Assembly: GCA_934486895.1 (NCBI GenBank)
Contig: CAKSQZ010000005.1
Location: 1 to 64,000 of the forward strand
Length of the DNA: 64,000 bases
Source of the DNA: an uncultured Eubacteriales bacterium
GTDB taxonomy: Bacteria > Bacillota > Clostridia > Oscillospirales > Acutalibacteraceae
Direction: 5' to 3'
Shown here in pieces: positions 61,239 to 64,000 of the stretch (position 1 is its first letter; every line of letters starts with the position of its first letter). The position numbers were made by a program, and so were the translations under genes. The notes under the pieces are model-generated. The model ran no database searches, was not told the origin of the DNA, and worked only from the letters and a program-made list of their open reading frames with translations.

Positions 61239-61963
61239 CCCTGTTCTCCTTTCGGTTTATCAAGCGCAAAGTGCTCTGAGAAATTTGAAAACAGCGGCTT
61301 TATATTGCAGAATCGGTCGATCAGTCTGCCGAAAACGCCGATCAGCGGCCCGTTGATACACGCCATTATCAGTGTTCCGAAGCCGATGCCCTCGAATTTG
61401 CCGAAAAAAAGCAGCGTCATAACCGCGGCGACCGCGAGGCAGGACAGGTCAAACGATGTCTTGAACACGACAAGCTTCACGCCGAACTTCGAGCTGACGC
61501 CTTTTACAAAGAAGTCGTACACCTGCGGATAAAGATATGTTTTATAAAACACCGCTACCGAAAGCGAAGTCAAAACAACGCCGAGCGCGAACATTAAAAG
61601 ACGAAGCCACAGCGCCATGCTGCCCGGCTTTGTGACAGTCGGGTCGAACACGGGGATACACCGCCACAGATCGAGCACTGCGCCGTATAACAGGCAGGTG
61701 ACGAAAGACGAAAGATAGGCGACTTTGAACCGCCGCATTATCAGACAGAAAACAATAAACAGCCCCGCCTGAATGATATATTCCGCCTGCCCGAACGACA
61801 AAAAACCGACTTTCAGGCTTAAGAGATATGCCGGCGCGACGATCATTGAAACGCCGAAGTTTGCCGCTGTGAGCATCGCGACCGCAAACGACAACAGCAC
61901 TATCGCCAAGATATAGAGCAGCTCACTCGGCACAGTTATCTTTTTTAAACTCCGATCGGTCAT
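61235..61963 (-). CDS. YczE/YitT-type membrane protein (DUF6198)
   Basis: 242 residues with five or six membrane spans. Conserved parts are MLTAANFGVSMIVAPAYLLS at the N-terminus and the central FKTSFDLSCLAVAAVMTLLF then EGIGFGTLIMACINGPLIGV. The family is common in Firmicutes; YczE of Bacillus is linked to lipopeptide production, but a transport substrate is not known. It is cotranscribed with the HAD phosphatase. AGGAG precedes ATG 61963. Confidence 0.83.
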   Translation of the reverse strand: MTDRSLKKITVPSELLYILAIVLLSFAVAMLTAANFGVSMIVAPAYLLSLKVGFLSFGQAEYIIQAGLFIVFCLIMRRFKVAYLSSFVTCLLYGAVLDLWRCIPVFDPTVTKPGSMALWLRLLMFALGVVLTSLSVAVFYKTYLYPQVYDFFVKGVSSKFGVKLVVFKTSFDLSCLAVAAVMTLLFFGKFEGIGFGTLIMACINGPLIGVFGRLIDRFCNIKPLFSNFSEHFALDKPKGEQG

Positions 61964-61987
61964 TTTTAACTCCTTTGCTGTTAAAAA

Positions 61988-62012
61988 GCCATACGCCCAA
62001 AAGGCGTATGGC
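61988..62012 (-). terminator. Terminator of the nucleotidyltransferase gene
   Basis: Minus strand: GCCATACGCC, loop TTTTG, GGCGTATGGC, then TTTTT. Confidence 0.88.
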
Positions 62013-62077
62013 GAAAACTGATACTAAATATCACGAAAAATCCATACTGATTTTACTCATAAACCGCACCGACTGTA

Positions 62078-62959
62078 TCAGATACCGTCGTACAGCCCTT
62101 CGTCTGCCATTTTGTTCATTGCATCGCAGACATTCTTTTTATCTTCCTTGTATGTAACGCCGTACCACTTCTCTTCGGCGACAAGCACGCGCACACGCTT
62201 TTTATCCGTTTTGATAAGTTCGGACACGACAGACGGAAGATAATACTCCGCCTTCGGCACATTCAGCTTTTCATCCAAAAACTTTTCAAAGCCGTGCTGT
62301 GCGTAGTCGAACAGATCGGGAGTGAATCCCCAGAGGTTCATTGAAACGACTGTATCGGGTGCCATATTGATCCATGTCGCTCCGTCATCCTCGGTATATT
62401 TGCAATCGACTATTTTTGTCCGCTCTGTCACCGATTTAAGATAGCCGTTATCCATTTCGCAGACACCTCGCGATACCGAGCCGTTCTCGGTCAAGGTATT
62501 TGCAAGGCGGAAACCGACCATGCAATAGTCGTCACTGCCGCTCTTCAGAAAATCCGCTATCTGCCTGAATGCGGACTTGCCGTAATAATCATCGGCGTTT
62601 ATAACTGCAAACGGCTCATTGACGACATCTTTACAGCACAAAACGGCATGAGCCGTGCCCCACGGCTTAACACGGTCGCTCGGGCAGACATAGCCGCTCG
62701 GCAAAGCGTTTGTTTCCTGGTAGACATACTCCGTTTTGACCATTTTCTCTATATGCTTTGCAGTGACCGCTTTGAAATCTTCCTCAATAGCGTGTTTTAT
62801 AACAAAGACAACTTTATTAAATCCTGCTTTTACAGCGTCATATATAGAATAGTCAAGCAAGATCTCTCCGTTTTTTCCGATCGGTTCGATCTGCTTGAGT
62901 CCGCCGAAACGGCTGCCCATTCCCGCAGCCATTACAACGAGTGTTATATCCTTATTCAT
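62078..62959 (-). CDS. Sugar-phosphate nucleotidyltransferase (UTP-glucose-1-phosphate type)
   Basis: 293 residues from ATG 62959 (GAGGT upstream). The nucleotide-binding signature LVVMAAGMGSRFGGLKQIEP opens the protein; KPWGTAHAVLCCKD and AVINADDYYGKSAF, with the metal-binding Asp-Asp, follow. It joins a nucleoside triphosphate and a sugar 1-phosphate to make a nucleotide sugar. The C-terminal part (PKAEYYLPSVVSELIKTD) matches a clade often annotated as nucleotidyltransferase or glycerol-/glucose-1-phosphate uridylyltransferase. The exact substrate is not set. Confidence 0.88.
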   Translation of the reverse strand: MNKDITLVVMAAGMGSRFGGLKQIEPIGKNGEILLDYSIYDAVKAGFNKVVFVIKHAIEEDFKAVTAKHIEKMVKTEYVYQETNALPSGYVCPSDRVKPWGTAHAVLCCKDVVNEPFAVINADDYYGKSAFRQIADFLKSGSDDYCMVGFRLANTLTENGSVSRGVCEMDNGYLKSVTERTKIVDCKYTEDDGATWINMAPDTVVSMNLWGFTPDLFDYAQHGFEKFLDEKLNVPKAEYYLPSVVSELIKTDKKRVRVLVAEEKWYGVTYKEDKKNVCDAMNKMADEGLYDGI

Positions 62960-63116
62960 TTTGCTACCTCGCTTTATCTTATTGTTCGGGTACATATTCG
63001 TATTTTACCACCGTGCGAAAACATTGTCAAGCGTCAGACGGTTTTTGTGCCGATATTGAAGCATTGTTATATATAACGGATTTTTGAGATTAATTTACGA
63101 AACTCCGAAAAAAATC

Positions 63117-63222
63117 TTGACAAAATGCCGCGCAGAGTATATAATTATTCAGTCGGATCATATCCGGCTTCCTTGCTCTGCAATTCAGTGCAGAGCCAAA
63201 GTCCAAAAGGAGGTGTTTGTCA
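63117..63222 (+). promoter_or_regulatory. Promoter and leader of rpsF-ssb
   Basis: TTGACA (63117-63122), 17 bp, TATAAT (63140-63145). The leader contains GCTCTGC/GTGCAGAGC (63174-63196) just before AAAGGAGG, and a TCCGG bulge-like stretch upstream, resembling the S6:S18-binding leader found before rpsF in many bacteria. The promoter is clear, but the leader assignment is tentative. Confidence 0.7.
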
Positions 63223-63504
63223 ATGGCTATCGCTTATGAAACCGTTCTCGTTTTTTCGCTTAAAAACGGGGAGGACGCAGCTAAGGCTCTCTGTGAGAAG
63301 TTCAAGGAGAGAATCGCTGCGAGCGGTGCAGTAAAGGAAGTTGACGAATGGGGTAAGCGCAGACTCGCTTACGCTATCAACTACGAGACCGAAGGCTACT
63401 ATGTCGTTATCAATCACGACAGCGAGCCCGAATTCGTTTCCGAGCTGTCCCGTGTCCTCAATATCACTGACGGTGTTTTGAGATACCTGACGGTTAAGAA
63501 GTAA
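63223..63504 (+). CDS. rpsF: 30S ribosomal protein S6
   Basis: 93 residues from ATG 63223 (AAAGGAGG upstream). IAYETVLVFSLKNGEDAAKA, VKEVDEWGKRRLAYAINYET and EPEFVSELSRVLNITDGVLR are typical. S6 binds S18 on the 30S platform. ssb follows by 28 bp; rpsR is expected just beyond the right edge. Confidence 0.97.
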   Translation: MAIAYETVLVFSLKNGEDAAKALCEKFKERIAASGAVKEVDEWGKRRLAYAINYETEGYYVVINHDSEPEFVSELSRVLNITDGVLRYLTVKK

Positions 63505-63532
63505 GAAACAATTTTTAAAGGATGGTGCAAAT

Positions 63533-63973
63533 ATGCTTAATGTGATCGCAATCATGGGTCGTCTGACAGACAACCCCGAACTTAAGACCACCAACAGCGG
63601 GCTTGATGTTACAACATTCACCGTTGCTGTTGACAGAAGGTATGCAAGCGGGGGCGAAAGACAGACTGATTTCATCAATGTCGTTGCCTGGAGACAGACA
63701 GCCAAGTTTGTCTGCAATTATTTCCGCAAGGGTCAGATGATCGCTGTGAACGGTTCGCTGCAGCAGCGCAGCTACACCGATCGCGACGGAAACAAACGCA
63801 CCGTCTATGAAGTCGTTGCGGATAATGTAAGCTTCTGCGGATCTAAAACCGAGAATGCCGGCGACCAGTCGTATTCCGCACCGACTGTGAAGGAATCCCC
63901 TGCTTCGTTTTCCAATGTAGACGCAGGCGATTTCGAGGAGATCGCTGTTGACGACGGCGATTATCCGTTCTGA
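63533..63973 (+). CDS. ssb: Single-stranded DNA-binding protein
   Basis: 146 residues. OB-fold: MLNVIAIMGRLTDNPELKTT, FTVAVDRRYASGGERQTDFI, NVVAWRQTAKFVCNYFRKGQ. The acidic C-terminal tip (EIAVDDGDYPF) binds partner proteins such as RecQ, PriA and RarA. It is the second gene of the rpsF-ssb-(rpsR) cluster, and its stop lies 27 bases from the window end. Confidence 0.97.
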   Translation: MLNVIAIMGRLTDNPELKTTNSGLDVTTFTVAVDRRYASGGERQTDFINVVAWRQTAKFVCNYFRKGQMIAVNGSLQQRSYTDRDGNKRTVYEVVADNVSFCGSKTENAGDQSYSAPTVKESPASFSNVDAGDFEEIAVDDGDYPF

Positions 63974-64000
63974 TTTTTTGAATTTTCGTTACTCTATATA

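Overview
The window looks like a chromosomal segment of a gut-type anaerobic Firmicute of the Ruminococcaceae/Oscillospiraceae (Ruminococcus or Eubacterium siraeum-like). The evidence is a secreted protein with a Thr-rich linker and a type I dockerin, fermentative adhE under Rex, [FeFe]-hydrogenases arranged as in Ruminococcus albus, the spore-germination protein YpeB, and low-GC Gram-positive promoters and Shine-Dalgarno sites. The species assignment is inference.

Left end (1-9137): the immunity/integration and early-replication part of an integrated temperate phage. A divergent switch at 6397-6568 separates a rightward unit (CI/LexA-like repressor, membrane protein, tyrosine integrase, tRNA-like attachment site) from a leftward early operon (Cro-like HTH, small proteins, DUF2800, DUF2815, family A DNA polymerase, DNA adenine methylase). 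The methylase runs off the left edge and is broken by one extra G in a run of nine G, so it may be phase-variable. Two identical-type GTGACA..TGTCAC palindromes sit just before the ribosome sites of two small early genes.

9138-24912: small accessory genes, a cytidine deaminase, and a two-component system divergent from a VTC-domain / DUF4956 / secreted carbohydrate-binding lipoprotein operon. Next come rarA, glyA, a VanY-like peptidase, DUF1015, an M14 peptidase, a Nudix hydrolase and ypeB.

24986-38110: a dockerin-bearing lysozyme-like protein and rplS with its leader. A candidate small RNA follows. The redox block is next: a [2Fe-2S] ferredoxin, a PAS-containing sensory [FeFe]-hydrogenase (HydS type), a SpoIIE-type phosphatase and a second monomeric [FeFe]-hydrogenase in one operon. 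The rex-lysR-adhE-phosphotransferase block lies next to it. Both the rex and the adhE upstream regions carry paired ATATCGATAT sites with the same 14-bp spacing.

38254-53558: an ECF transporter S component divergent from a MocR regulator, mnmA, a MATE pump, an amidohydrolase, and a copper block (csoR with its operator inside the promoter, copA with a nested copZ start). Then come a GH16 hydrolase behind the ACT-hom-lysC threonine/lysine operon, a candidate structured RNA, and the rpsB-tsf operon with a structured leader.

53663-64000: a purC-purF-purB-guaA operon behind a consensus promoter, a 19-codon leader ORF and a terminator (possible attenuation). A decayed conjugative-element remnant lies at the 3' end of guaA. 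The last genes are a DUF4282 membrane protein, a HAD phosphatase, a YczE-like membrane protein, a sugar-phosphate nucleotidyltransferase, and rpsF-ssb at the right edge.
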